A DNA stretch of 64,000 nucleotides from Pseudomonas sp. NBRC 111124. GTDB lineage: Bacteria; Pseudomonadota; Gammaproteobacteria; Pseudomonadales; Pseudomonadaceae. Position 1 is the stretch's first letter, and every line of letters begins with the position of its first letter. Positions 55,901 to 63,476 of the stretch are shown here, in pieces. The stretch covers positions 1 to 64,000 of the forward strand of contig NZ_BCBA01000048.1 of the NCBI RefSeq assembly GCF_001320245.1, in the 5' to 3' direction. The notes beneath the pieces are model-generated. The model saw nothing but the letters and a program-made list of their open reading frames with translations. It had not been told where the DNA came from and searched no databases. The translations under genes were made by a program, and so were the position numbers.

Positions 55901-56666
55901 CGAGATGAGCTTGAGCTTCCAGCCCAAGTTGAGCTTGAAGACCCAAGCCTTGGTCGGCGCCGAAGCATTGATTCGCTGGAGCCACCCGACGTTCGGCGAA
56001 GTACCCCCGGAGCATTTCATTCACCTGGCCGAAGAGAACGGCACCATTCTCCAACTGGGCGACTGGGTGCTGGAGCAAGCTTGCCAGCAGATGCATCGCT
56101 GGAAAAAGGCTTACCAAGCCTTCGGCCCCCTGTCGATCAACCTGGCCGGCGCGCAACTACGTCACCCGAACCTCGCCAAACGAATCGAGCATCTGCTGAA
56201 GATCTATCAGCTGAAAGCGGGCGACCTGCAACTGGAAATTACCGAAAACTTCATCATGAGCCAGGCCGAAGAAGCCTTGGCTGTATTGCACGAGCTCAAG
56301 CAACTGGGCGTGCAGCTGGCGATCGACGACTTCGGCACCGGTTACTCGTCGCTGAGCTACCTCAAGCGCCTGCCGCTGGACATCCTCAAGATCGACAAAT
56401 CGTTCATCCGCGGCCTGCCGGACGACCCACATGACGCCGCCATTGCCCGCGCCATCATTGCGTTGGGGCGCAGCATGCAGCTGACGATCATTGCCGAGGG
56501 GGTGGAGAACCAGGCACAACAGCGCTTCCTGGCAGCAGAGGGCTGCGAGCAGATCCAGGGCTATATCGTCAGCCTGCCACTGCCGCCGGATGAGTTCGCG
56601 GCGACGTTTCTTCGTATAGCACTATCTGATCTTTCGGATGGCACGCTTTCAAAACCCTCGTTATAA
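52923..56666 (+). CDS. SBP-PAS-GGDEF-EAL cyclic-di-GMP enzyme
   Basis: A 1247-residue inner-membrane protein. The signal peptide is at about 1-20, a periplasmic solute-binding family 3 domain lies at about 25-250, and a transmembrane helix lies near 262-284. Four PAS/PAC repeats lie at about 300-810. The GGDEF domain has an intact GGDEF at 886-890 and an intact product-inhibition site R877-x-x-D880 five residues before it. The EAL domain has E1014-A-L and DDFGTGYSS, so both synthesis and breakdown of c-di-GMP look possible. The binding domain suggests control by an amino-acid-like ligand. Confidence 0.9.
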   Translation: MLPMPAILLLFLMLWNATAGALTLTDEEKSWLAAHPQLRLGVDASWPPFEFRDQEGRYQGLAADYIALLQDRLGVSLKPVEPSSWTEVLQQAREGRIDLLPGIMSTPERQGYLAFTRPYLDFPIVILAHDGGPQPRTLKDLYGLKVAVVENYAPHELLRTHHPDLNLVAMPNVSSTLQALATDAVDAVVGDLASSIWSLRQLKLEGLYVSGETPYRYQLAMAAPRDQQVLIGILDKVMADMSSEEVSHIQQRWVGNVVDQRSFWQDTLLYGLPAVLLLIAILAVVIRINRRLSSEISRRIALEQELRSSEYHYRGLIESLSAIAWEADANDFTYSYVSPHAEDLLGYPLNDWLKPGFWRSILHPDDALWAQAFCESETAAGRDHSLDYRVMRADGQPLWVRNIVSMIEHGHRPVMRGLMIDISETKHTEDALRLSEQKFASVFEQCPDILLIARHSDGVLLEVNEAFEEQIGLSPGEVIGRTATELNLWGNEGMGPKVLERLHQGGIRNLEMTFRRSNGQIFTGLTSAETFELDGTPALVVAVRDISQLKQTQQQLQTSEEKFAKAFHASPDGLLLSRQSDGLLLEVNEGFCRLTGYDFNPPIDQTSFDLGIWVDLNERKRLIDQLGRDGFVRDFSCHLRRSDGQIRLCELSARPLPIGGVDCMLTIARDITERHLMQEKLQLAATVFENTAEGVLITDTDQRISAVNRAFSEITGYSEIEALGQTPRLLASGQHDSAFYAAMWHQLTAEGHWQGEIYNKRKNGELYPGWLTISAVRNNERDITHFVAVFADISSLKHAQAKLDYQAHHDPLTGLPNRALFENRLQAVLTCSQVSNRQGAVLFLDLDRFKHINDSLGHPVGDLLLKGIAQRLKEQVRDVDTVARLGGDEFIILLPGLHKPSDAQAIANKLLACFVAPFQAGEHEFFTSASIGTSLYPQDGTDVATLIRNADAAMYRSKAKGRNRVEAYTRDLTTQTSERIAMEHELRRAIERNEMSLSFQPKLSLKTQALVGAEALIRWSHPTFGEVPPEHFIHLAEENGTILQLGDWVLEQACQQMHRWKKAYQAFGPLSINLAGAQLRHPNLAKRIEHLLKIYQLKAGDLQLEITENFIMSQAEEALAVLHELKQLGVQLAIDDFGTGYSSLSYLKRLPLDILKIDKSFIRGLPDDPHDAAIARAIIALGRSMQLTIIAEGVENQAQQRFLAAEGCEQIQGYIVSLPLPPDEFAATFLRIALSDLSDGTLSKPSL

Positions 56667-56667
56667 T
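56639..56667 (+). promoter_or_regulatory. Candidate tRNA promoter overlapping the upstream stop codon
   Basis: A perfect TATAAT (56662-56667) contains the TAA stop (56664-56666) of the c-di-GMP gene and lies 15 bases upstream of the tRNA. The -35 region is weak. The tRNA gene therefore appears to use the end of the preceding ORF as its promoter. Confidence 0.5.
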
Positions 56668-56682
56668 CCGGGCACTTACTGA

Positions 56683-56759
56683 GGGCCTATAGCTCAGTTG
56701 GTTAGAGCAGAGGACTCATAATCCTTTGGTCCACGGTTCGAGTCCGTGTGGGCCCACCA
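56683..56759 (+). tRNA. tRNA with CAT anticodon, probably tRNA-Ile (lysidine type)
   Basis: A 77-base cloverleaf with the acceptor stem GGGCCTA/TGGGCCC, D-arm AGCTCAGTTGGTTAGAGC, anticodon loop CTCATAA (anticodon CAT), T-arm CACGG-TTCGAGT-CCGTG and an encoded CCA. CAT can be elongator Met or Ile2. Base pairs C4-G69 and C5-G68 are the determinants that TilS uses to pick tRNA-Ile2, whereas elongator tRNA-Met typically has U4-A69 and A5-U68. The variable region TTTGGTC is also Ile2-like. I therefore favour tRNA-Ile(CAU), but it is usually auto-labelled Met. Confidence 0.92.
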
Positions 56760-56768
56760 GATACGACG

Positions 56769-56796
56769 AAAAGCCGCGCAACTGCGCGGCTTTTTT
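56769..56796 (+). terminator. rho-independent terminator of the tRNA gene
   Basis: An 11-bp stem AAAAGCCGCGC/GCGCGGCTTTT with an AACT loop is followed by further T residues. It lies 10 bases after the tRNA CCA end. Confidence 0.9.
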
Positions 56797-56881
56797 GTGC
56801 GCGTCTGGCGGCAAAGCGTTAGGGGCTTGCCCTGCTCGACTAGGGCTGGCTAGGCTAACGGACCCAATATAGAGACTCACC

Positions 56882-57343
56882 ATGTCGGACTCCCGCCCCA
56901 TCACCCTCGATGAAATCGACCGCCAGCTGCTCTCCCTGCTGCAGATCAATGCCCGTGAAAGTGTCGCCACCCTCGCCCGCCAGTTGGGCATCGCCCGCAC
57001 CACGGTCAACTCGCGTCTGGAGCGGTTGGAGAAGAACAAGGTCATCACCGGCTACGGTGTGCGCCTTGGCCAGCGCCTGATTGGCGGTGGGCTGCAGGCC
57101 TATGTCGGGATCAAGGTGCAGCCACGCTCGGGCAAGGAAGTGGTGCGGCGATTGAGTGTCATGGGGCAGGTGCAACAGCTGTGCGCGGTGAGTGGCGAGT
57201 TCGATTATGTGGCCTGGCTGCGCAGCGATTCGCCAGAGCAACTCGACCAGTTGCTGGACCAGATTGGCAGTGTCGAGGGGGTAGAGAAAACCACCACGTC
57301 GATCATCCTCAGCAGCAAGGTCGATCGCGGGCAGCCAGTCTGA
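56882..57343 (+). CDS. Lrp/AsnC family transcriptional regulator
   Basis: A 153-residue regulator. The N-terminal winged helix-turn-helix is at about 8-60 (LDEIDRQLLSLLQINARESV, TTVNSRLERLEKNKVI). The C-terminal RAM ligand-binding domain is at about 72-145 (GLQAYVGIKVQPRSGKEV, GEFDYVAWL). Such proteins sense amino acids. It lies just upstream of the lysine-catabolic davBA genes on the same strand, so it is a candidate regulator of them, although a toxin-antitoxin pair now lies between. Confidence 0.9.
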   Translation: MSDSRPITLDEIDRQLLSLLQINARESVATLARQLGIARTTVNSRLERLEKNKVITGYGVRLGQRLIGGGLQAYVGIKVQPRSGKEVVRRLSVMGQVQQLCAVSGEFDYVAWLRSDSPEQLDQLLDQIGSVEGVEKTTTSIILSSKVDRGQPV

Positions 57344-57513
57344 AACGACAGACTGCCGGAGTCCTGCAGAGTCAATTCAACATTTCCTACAGGCGTTACA
57401 AGCTGAAATTCAATACCGCCCCCCGCAGCGCGCCGAGGCGTATAGGCTGGAAAGAAAGCCCATTGACGGGTCTCTCCATTCAATCCAAACTATACGCAGA
57501 TCACGTAGACAAC

Positions 57514-57876
57514 ATGGACGCTATTTTTGTTGAGTTGCCACCTTTCGAACGTTACAGGTCTGAGCTTCTCAGCGATGAGCAGTTTCGCTGTCTACAGCAG
57601 ATATTGTTAGATTGCCCAGATGCGGGCGATGTCATCAGAGGAACCGGAGGGCTTAGAAAGATCCGGTTTTCTGACCCTCTTCGACACAAGGGAAATCGGG
57701 GCGGCATCCGCGTCATTTACTACTACTGGCTGTCCGGCATGCAGTTCTGGCTGTTTACTCTTTACGGGAAAGACATGCAGGACGATCTGACAGATCTACA
57801 GCGTAAAGCGCTGAAAACGATGCTCGAACGCGAATATCTGATGAGGACACACAATGCCCCGCAACCTCTTCACTGA
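57514..57876 (+). CDS. RelE/HigB-type toxin of a type II toxin-antitoxin pair
   Basis: A 120-residue protein of the RelE/ParE superfamily. The hallmark segments are LRKIRF (about 47-52), GGIRVIYYYWL (about 62-72) and LFTLYGKDMQDDLTDLQRKALKTML (in two parts, about 78-102). Family members are mRNA interferases that cut mRNA on the ribosome. The toxin gene comes first and overlaps the antitoxin gene by 23 bases, as in higBA-type loci. The 170 bases before it are relatively AT-rich and unlike the neighbours. The start at 57514 (MDAIFVEL) is family-like; a longer in-frame ORF runs into the Lrp gene. Confidence 0.88.
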   Translation: MDAIFVELPPFERYRSELLSDEQFRCLQQILLDCPDAGDVIRGTGGLRKIRFSDPLRHKGNRGGIRVIYYYWLSGMQFWLFTLYGKDMQDDLTDLQRKALKTMLEREYLMRTHNAPQPLH

Positions 57877-58168
57877 ACTCAGCGAAGGCTTCGATGCCCT
57901 GGCCGAGGAGCGCGCAGGAAAAATGACCCTGCGCTCGCACAAGGTCACCTACGAGGAACTCGCTCCACTGGCCCCTAACGAGCTGCTTGAGTTGCGCAAG
58001 CGGCTGAACATGTCCAGAGCACTTTTCGCGAACTATCTGCGGACTAATGCCCGGACCCTGGAGAACTGGGAGCAAGGCCGCTCCAAGCCGAATGCCCAGG
58101 CAATCGCCTTGATCCGACTGGTACAGAAATTCCCGGAAACGGTGGATCACCTTGCCACTCTTAGCTGA
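57854..58168 (+). CDS. HigA/NadS-type helix-turn-helix antitoxin
   Basis: A 104-residue protein with an XRE-like helix-turn-helix at about 44-85 (LRKRLNMSRALFANYLRTNARTLENWEQG) and an N-terminal segment (FDALAEERAGKMTLRSH) likely to bind the toxin. Antitoxins of this kind neutralise the toxin and repress their own promoter. It overlaps the toxin gene by 23 bases. The 161 bases between it and davB are AT-rich and hold a possible -10 TATACT (58282-58287). Confidence 0.88.
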   Translation: MPRNLFTELSEGFDALAEERAGKMTLRSHKVTYEELAPLAPNELLELRKRLNMSRALFANYLRTNARTLENWEQGRSKPNAQAIALIRLVQKFPETVDHLATLS

Positions 58169-58329
58169 CCGTCAAAAATGATGTAGCTAACGTCAGTTCG
58201 ACGACAAAAAATACATTACGTCAACAGTCTGCACCTTAATTACGATCGCCCCGCTTCATAAAATGACCACCAGGCATCTCCTATACTCAGGCTCCGCCCC
58301 TCGCGCAGCCGCTCTGGCAAGGTCACTTC

Positions 58330-60012
58330 ATGAACAAGAAAAACCGCCACCCCGCCGACGGCAAACAGCCCATCACCATCTTCGGCCCGGACTTCCCCTT
58401 CTCCTTCGACAACTGGCTGGAACACCCAGCCGGCCTGGGCAGCATCCCGGCCGAGCGACAGGGTGAGGAAGTCGCCATCGTCGGCGCAGGCATCGCCGGC
58501 CTGGTCGCGGCTTACGAATTGATGAAGCTGGGCCTCAAGCCCGTGGTGTACGAAGCCTCGAAGCTCGGCGGACGGCTACGTTCGCAGGCCTTCAATGGTA
58601 CCGACGGCATCATCGCCGAGCTTGGCGGCATGCGTTTCCCGGTGTCCTCTACCGCCTTCTACCATTACGTCGACAAGTTGGGCCTGGAAACCAAGCCCTT
58701 CCCCAACCCGCTGACCTCCGCCTCGGGCAGCACGGTGATCGACCTTGAAGGCCAGACGTACTACGCCGAAAAGTCCAGTGACCTGCCCAAGCTGTTCCAT
58801 GAAGTGGCCGACGCCTGGGCGGATGCACTGGAAAGCGGTGCACAGTTTGCCGATATCCAGCAGGCGATCCGTGACCGTGACGTACCGCGACTGAAAGCGC
58901 TGTGGAACAAGCTGGTGCCCCTGTGGGACGACCGCACCTTCTACGATTTTGTCGCCACCTCGCGCTCGTTCGCCCAGCTGAGCTTCCAACACCGCGAAGT
59001 GTTCGGCCAGGTCGGTTTCGGCACCGGCGGCTGGGACTCCGACTTCCCAAACTCGATGCTGGAAATCTTCCGTGTGGTGATGACCAACTGCGACGACCAC
59101 CAGCACCTGATCGTCGGTGGCGTGGAACAGGTGCCGCAGGGCATCTGGCGCCATGTGCCGGAGCGCTGCGCTCATTGGCCGGAAGGCACCAGCCTCAGTT
59201 CGCTGCATGGCGGTGCGCCTCGCACCGGGGTCAAGCGCATCGCCCGCGCCGCCGATGGGCGCCTGGCGGTCACCGATAACTGGGGCGACACTCGCCACTA
59301 CGGTGCGGTACTCGCCACCTGCCAGAGCTGGCTGCTGACCACCCAGATCGACTGCGAAGAGTCGCTGTTCTCGCAGAAGATGTGGATGGCTCTGGACCGC
59401 ACCCGCTACATGCAATCGTCGAAAACATTCGTCATGGTCGACCGGCCGTTCTGGAAGGACAAGGACCCGCAGACCGGCCGTGACCTGATGAGCATGACCC
59501 TTACCGACCGACTCACCCGCGGGACCTACCTGTTCGACAACGGCGACGACAAGCCGGGCGTGATCTGCCTGTCCTACGCGTGGATGAGCGACGCCTTAAA
59601 GATGCTCCCGCATCCGGTGGAAAAGCGCGTGCAGCTTGCCTTGGACGCATTGAAGAAGATCTACCCCAAGACCGACATCGCCGGGCACATCATCGGCGAC
59701 CCGATCACCATTTCCTGGGAGGCCGACCCGCACTTCCTCGGTGCTTTCAAGGGTGCGCTGCCAGGCCACTACCGCTACAACCAGCGCATGTATGCGCACT
59801 TCATGCAGCAGGACATGCCCGCCGAACACCGCGGCATGTTCATCGCCGGCGACGATGTGTCGTGGACCCCGGCGTGGGTCGAAGGCGCGGTGCAGACGTC
59901 GCTCAATGCGGTGTGGGGTATCATGAACCACTTCGGTGGACGCACCCACCCAGACAACCCTGGCCCGGGCGACGTGTTCGACGAGATCGGGCCGATCGCC
60001 CTGGCTGACTGA
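58330..60012 (+). CDS. davB: L-lysine 2-monooxygenase (5-aminovaleramide-forming)
   Basis: A 560-residue FAD enzyme of the amine-oxidase fold. The dinucleotide motif GAGIAG is at residues 52-57 (VAIVGAGIAGLVAAYEL), a second FAD contact is in LGGRLRS (about 80-86), and the C-terminal FAD segment is MFIAGDDVSWTPAWVEG. It turns lysine and O2 into 5-aminovaleramide and CO2, the first step of the delta-aminovalerate route. Annotations as tryptophan 2-monooxygenase are common, but pairing with davA 15 bases downstream and the known P. putida location favour lysine. The own promoter probably lies in 58169-58329. Confidence 0.9.
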   Translation: MNKKNRHPADGKQPITIFGPDFPFSFDNWLEHPAGLGSIPAERQGEEVAIVGAGIAGLVAAYELMKLGLKPVVYEASKLGGRLRSQAFNGTDGIIAELGGMRFPVSSTAFYHYVDKLGLETKPFPNPLTSASGSTVIDLEGQTYYAEKSSDLPKLFHEVADAWADALESGAQFADIQQAIRDRDVPRLKALWNKLVPLWDDRTFYDFVATSRSFAQLSFQHREVFGQVGFGTGGWDSDFPNSMLEIFRVVMTNCDDHQHLIVGGVEQVPQGIWRHVPERCAHWPEGTSLSSLHGGAPRTGVKRIARAADGRLAVTDNWGDTRHYGAVLATCQSWLLTTQIDCEESLFSQKMWMALDRTRYMQSSKTFVMVDRPFWKDKDPQTGRDLMSMTLTDRLTRGTYLFDNGDDKPGVICLSYAWMSDALKMLPHPVEKRVQLALDALKKIYPKTDIAGHIIGDPITISWEADPHFLGAFKGALPGHYRYNQRMYAHFMQQDMPAEHRGMFIAGDDVSWTPAWVEGAVQTSLNAVWGIMNHFGGRTHPDNPGPGDVFDEIGPIALAD

Positions 60013-60027
60013 AATCAAGGAGGCAAC

Positions 60028-60822
60028 ATGCGCATCGCTCTGTACCAGGGCGCACCCAACCCGCTGAACGTGCCCGGCAACCTGCAACGGCTGCGCCACC
60101 AGGCACAACTGGCGGCCGAGCGTGGCGCGCAGTTGCTGGTGTGCCCGGAGATGTTCCTGAGCGGTTACAACATCGGCTTGGCGCAGGTCGAACGGCTGGC
60201 CGAAGCCGACGATGGTCCCTCGGCCGTGGAGGTGGTAGAGATCGCCCAGGCGCACCGCATCGCCATCGTCTATGGCTACCCGGAGCGTGCCGATGACGGG
60301 GCGATCTACAACAGCGTGCAGTTGATCGATGCCCATGGCCGCAGCCTGTGCAATTACCGCAAGACCCACCTGTTCGGCGAGCTGGACCGGGCGATGTTCA
60401 GCCCTGGCGCCGATCACTTTCCGGTAGTGGAACTGGAAGGCTGGAAGGTCGGCATGCTGATCTGCTACGACATCGAGTTCCCGGAGAACGCCCGGCGCCT
60501 GGCACTGGCGGGTGCCGAGCTGATTGTGGTGCCGACGGCGAACATGACGCCTTACGATTTTGTCTGCCAGGTGACCGTGCGCTCGCGGGCGCAAGAGAAC
60601 CAGTGCTACCTGGTCTATGCCAACTATTGCGGGGCCGAGCAGGAAATCCAGTACTGCGGCCAGAGCAGCATCATCGGGCCCGACGGCAGCCTGCTGGCCA
60701 TGGCCGGGCGTGATGAATGCCAGTTAATGGCGGAGCTGGAGCATGAGCGGGTGGTGCGCGGGCGTGAGGCGTTTCCTTACTTGACCGATCTGCGCCAGGA
60801 GCTGCATCTGCGTCAGGGCTGA
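60028..60822 (+). CDS. davA: 5-aminovaleramidase (nitrilase superfamily)
   Basis: A 264-residue amidase that hydrolyses 5-aminovaleramide to 5-aminovalerate and ammonia. The Glu-Lys-Cys triad is E41 (CPEMFL), K112 (YRKTHL) and C146 (ICYDIEFPE). The full nitrilase fold is present. It starts 15 bases after davB with GGAGG before the ATG, so the two form an operon. The product is a likely substrate of the agt-type importer and sensor in this same window. Confidence 0.92.
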   Translation: MRIALYQGAPNPLNVPGNLQRLRHQAQLAAERGAQLLVCPEMFLSGYNIGLAQVERLAEADDGPSAVEVVEIAQAHRIAIVYGYPERADDGAIYNSVQLIDAHGRSLCNYRKTHLFGELDRAMFSPGADHFPVVELEGWKVGMLICYDIEFPENARRLALAGAELIVVPTANMTPYDFVCQVTVRSRAQENQCYLVYANYCGAEQEIQYCGQSSIIGPDGSLLAMAGRDECQLMAELEHERVVRGREAFPYLTDLRQELHLRQG

Positions 60823-60875
60823 AAGGGGCCGGACCTGCCAAATGGGTTAGCATGAACACCTGCCCGGGAGTACCC

Positions 60876-63155
60876 ATGCCTGACACCACCCGCCACCTCA
60901 CCCTCGCCAACGGCCTGCAGCTGACCCTGCGCTATGCCCCGCGCCTGAAGCGCTCGGCTGCAGCCTTGCGAGTGCACGCGGGCAGCCACGACGCTCCTCG
61001 TGAGTGGCCGGGCCTGGCACATTTTCTCGAACACCTGTTCTTCCTCGGCACCGCGCGCTTCCCGCTGCAAGACGGTTTGATGCGCTACGTCCAGGCCTTG
61101 GGCGGCCAAGTCAACGCCAGCACCCGCGAGCGCACCACCGACTTCTTCTTCGAAGTGCCGCCCGCTGGCCTGGCTGGCGGCCTGGCGCGCCTGAGCCAGA
61201 TGCTTGCTGAGCCGGACCTGGGCATCGAACGCCAGCACCGCGAACGGGAAGTCATTCACGCCGAGTTCATCGCCTGGTCACGCAATCCGCAGGCGCAGGA
61301 GCAGTTCGCGCTGCTGCAATCGGTGGCTGGTGATCACCCGCTGACCGGCTTTCATGCAGGCAACCGTTATTCCCTCGTTTTGCGCAATATTGCCTTCCAG
61401 CAAGCGCTAACGGGCTTTCATCAGCGCTTCTACCAGGGCGGCCAGATCAGCCTGAGTCTCTGCGGCCCGCAGCCACTGGATGAGCTGGAACAACTCGGCA
61501 GGCAATACGCAGGCATCTTCGAAACGGGCGCCCTTGTGCCGCAAGCCTTGCCACCCGCTCTGGCCGCCAGCAAGCCGCTACTGTTCGCCCACGAGGGCCT
61601 GCCTGACGGTGCGGAACAGGCACTGGAGCTGCTAATGGCCTGCCTCGGCGACAACCGCCCCGGCACTTGGCTGCATGCACTGGAGCGACGTGGCTGGCTC
61701 AAAGGCTTCAAGGTCGAGAAGTTGTATGCCTTCGCCGAGCAACTGCTCTGGCACATCGACCTGAAGCTTGCCCCGGATTCCGATACCGATGAGGTCCTGA
61801 AGCTGTTGCACGGTTGGTTCGACTTCATCCGCCAGGCAGACCTCGCTGAACTCAACAGCGCGTTCGGCCTCTTGCAACAGCGTCGACAACGCAGCGCCAG
61901 CGCACTGGAGCTGGCCCGTCGCGACAGTGCTGGACAGCCGTTTGCAGCCTTGGATGCGCAAGCGCTAGCCGCGCTTGAAGCACTGCTCGAACAGCTGCCG
62001 TGCCGCGCTTATGAGCAATGGCAACTGCCTGCCGCCGAGCCTTTGCTGCTCGAAGAACTGCCCCCCTCCCAAGCGACACAGCTACCACCTGCGCTCTACA
62101 TCAGCGACCTGCTTCCGCCAGCCAGGCAGTACGCAGCACTCTATTTGCGCTGGCACCTGGCATCGGCGTTGCGCCAGGGTCTGCAGGGTCTGCTTGAGCG
62201 CGCTTTGCAACCTCTGCAAACACGGTGCGAGCGTGCCTCGGTGCAACTGCAGTTCAGTGCCTCGGGCGAATACTGGCAGTTGCGCTGCACTGGCCACCCA
62301 GCCGCCGTGATACGCGCCACAGGCCAAGCCCTGGCGCTTTTGCAGGCGCCCTCTGACTGGCAGCCAGCGCCACCCGAAACGCTCGCCCTGATACCGATCA
62401 GGGTGCTGCTCAATCAACTGCCTGACGCCGTACTCGGCTCTCGCCACGCTACAACTCCGTCATGCCCCCTCGACCAGGCGCAGCTCGATGACGCCTGGCA
62501 GCACAGCCGCTGGCAAGGTTTGGCCGTAGGCTTCGATAGCATCGGCGTGCAGGCGCTGGGTGCAGTCGTGGAGGGCTGCCCAGGGCAAAGCGCGGTGCAC
62601 ACGCCGCCCGCCCTCTGGGCTGGCCATCGCTGGCAACATGCCAAGGTGCCGGGTAGTGAAAATGCCCTGCTGCTGTTCTGCCCACTCCCTGCCGGGCAGC
62701 AAGCCTGTGGCCGCCTGCTGGCGCAACTGCTGCAAGGCCCGGTGTATCAACGGCTGCGGGTCGAACTGCAACTCGGCTACGCGGTATTCAGTACCTTCCG
62801 TCAGCTCGAAGGCATCGGTGGCCTGCTGTTCGGCGTGCAGTCCCCTCATGCCAGCCAGGCAGAAATCCTCGACCACCTGCGCGCACTTCTGGCCCAAGGG
62901 GTCACCCTCGACATCGGCGCCCGACAAGCCCTGGCCAAGCAGTTCGACGAACCCGCCATGGCCAACGCTGAGGTCGCCGAATGGGCATGGCAGACACACC
63001 TGGCCACACAACCCGACGACCTGCTTGCGCTGCAGCGGTCTATTCTGATGACGGAGCAAGCGGATCTGGACGGCTTGCTACGTGACCTGCTCGGCACCGA
63101 TTGCACCTGGCTTTGCCTGGCCAACAGCGCCGCACCCGATGCGTCTTGGGACTGA
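60876..63155 (+). CDS. pqqF: PQQ biosynthesis peptidase PqqF
   Basis: A 759-residue M16-family zinc peptidase. The inverted zinc motif H49-F-L-E52-H53 is followed by a downstream Glu near residue 130 (EREVIHAEF). It cuts the PqqA peptide to free the cross-linked Glu-Tyr for PQQ assembly, probably with PqqG or another partner. The start at 60876 has GGGAG seven bases upstream; an in-frame ATG at 60852 would add eight residues. Base use late in the gene is less biased than in the neighbours but the frame is intact. Confidence 0.9.
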   Translation: MPDTTRHLTLANGLQLTLRYAPRLKRSAAALRVHAGSHDAPREWPGLAHFLEHLFFLGTARFPLQDGLMRYVQALGGQVNASTRERTTDFFFEVPPAGLAGGLARLSQMLAEPDLGIERQHREREVIHAEFIAWSRNPQAQEQFALLQSVAGDHPLTGFHAGNRYSLVLRNIAFQQALTGFHQRFYQGGQISLSLCGPQPLDELEQLGRQYAGIFETGALVPQALPPALAASKPLLFAHEGLPDGAEQALELLMACLGDNRPGTWLHALERRGWLKGFKVEKLYAFAEQLLWHIDLKLAPDSDTDEVLKLLHGWFDFIRQADLAELNSAFGLLQQRRQRSASALELARRDSAGQPFAALDAQALAALEALLEQLPCRAYEQWQLPAAEPLLLEELPPSQATQLPPALYISDLLPPARQYAALYLRWHLASALRQGLQGLLERALQPLQTRCERASVQLQFSASGEYWQLRCTGHPAAVIRATGQALALLQAPSDWQPAPPETLALIPIRVLLNQLPDAVLGSRHATTPSCPLDQAQLDDAWQHSRWQGLAVGFDSIGVQALGAVVEGCPGQSAVHTPPALWAGHRWQHAKVPGSENALLLFCPLPAGQQACGRLLAQLLQGPVYQRLRVELQLGYAVFSTFRQLEGIGGLLFGVQSPHASQAEILDHLRALLAQGVTLDIGARQALAKQFDEPAMANAEVAEWAWQTHLATQPDDLLALQRSILMTEQADLDGLLRDLLGTDCTWLCLANSAAPDASWD

Positions 63156-63324
63156 TTCCGCACGGATTGTTACGTTTACCGCAAGGGCGCTTATCAAAGA
63201 ATTAACCTTTCGGTACAGAATTTTCTTGTAAGATAACGCTATCTCAGCCAACGGAACCTCCTGCTCCAGGCGGTACCCAATCAATAGCTGAAGCAACCCA
63301 ACCCCATCCAGAAGGAGAACGCCC

Positions 63325-63396
63325 ATGTGGACCAAACCTGCATACACTGACCTGCGTATCGGCTTCGAAGTGACCATGTACTTCGCCAACCGCTAA
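63325..63396 (+). CDS. pqqA: PQQ precursor peptide PqqA
   Basis: A 23-residue ribosomally made precursor of pyrroloquinoline quinone. The conserved core E15-V-T-M-Y19 supplies the Glu and Tyr that become PQQ. It is preceded by GAAGGAG. The 169 bases upstream (63156-63324), AT-rich around 63190-63245, probably hold the main pqq promoter. A hairpin follows directly and would give more pqqA than downstream mRNA. Confidence 0.95.
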
Positions 63397-63414
63397 GCCC
63401 TGCTTTGCGGCATG

Positions 63415-63447
63415 ACGCCTCGGCCCGCCGGGGCGTTGTCGTTTTTC
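63415..63447 (+). terminator. Partial terminator between pqqA and pqqB
   Basis: A nine-bp stem ACGCCTCGG/CCGGGGCGT (one T-G pair) with a CCCG loop is followed by TGTCGTTTTT. Placed between pqqA and pqqB, it fits an attenuating terminator that makes pqqA mRNA abundant. Confidence 0.7.
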
Positions 63448-63476
63448 GGATACGGCTTTTCGCAGAAGGAGTGGCC

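Noticed and set aside
57463-57496. Toxin-antitoxin promoter TTGACG ... TATACG
   Set aside because: The boxes look good singly but are 22 bases apart, too far for a sigma-70 promoter.
57181-57513. A long N-terminal extension of the toxin gene running into the Lrp gene
   Set aside because: The extension overlaps the Lrp coding region in another frame and is Arg-rich and unlike the RelE family; the toxin fold starts at 57514.
56683-58168. A tRNA-integrated genomic island carrying the toxin-antitoxin pair
   Set aside because: No second copy of the tRNA 3' end was found downstream, there is no integrase, and the Lrp gene between looks native.
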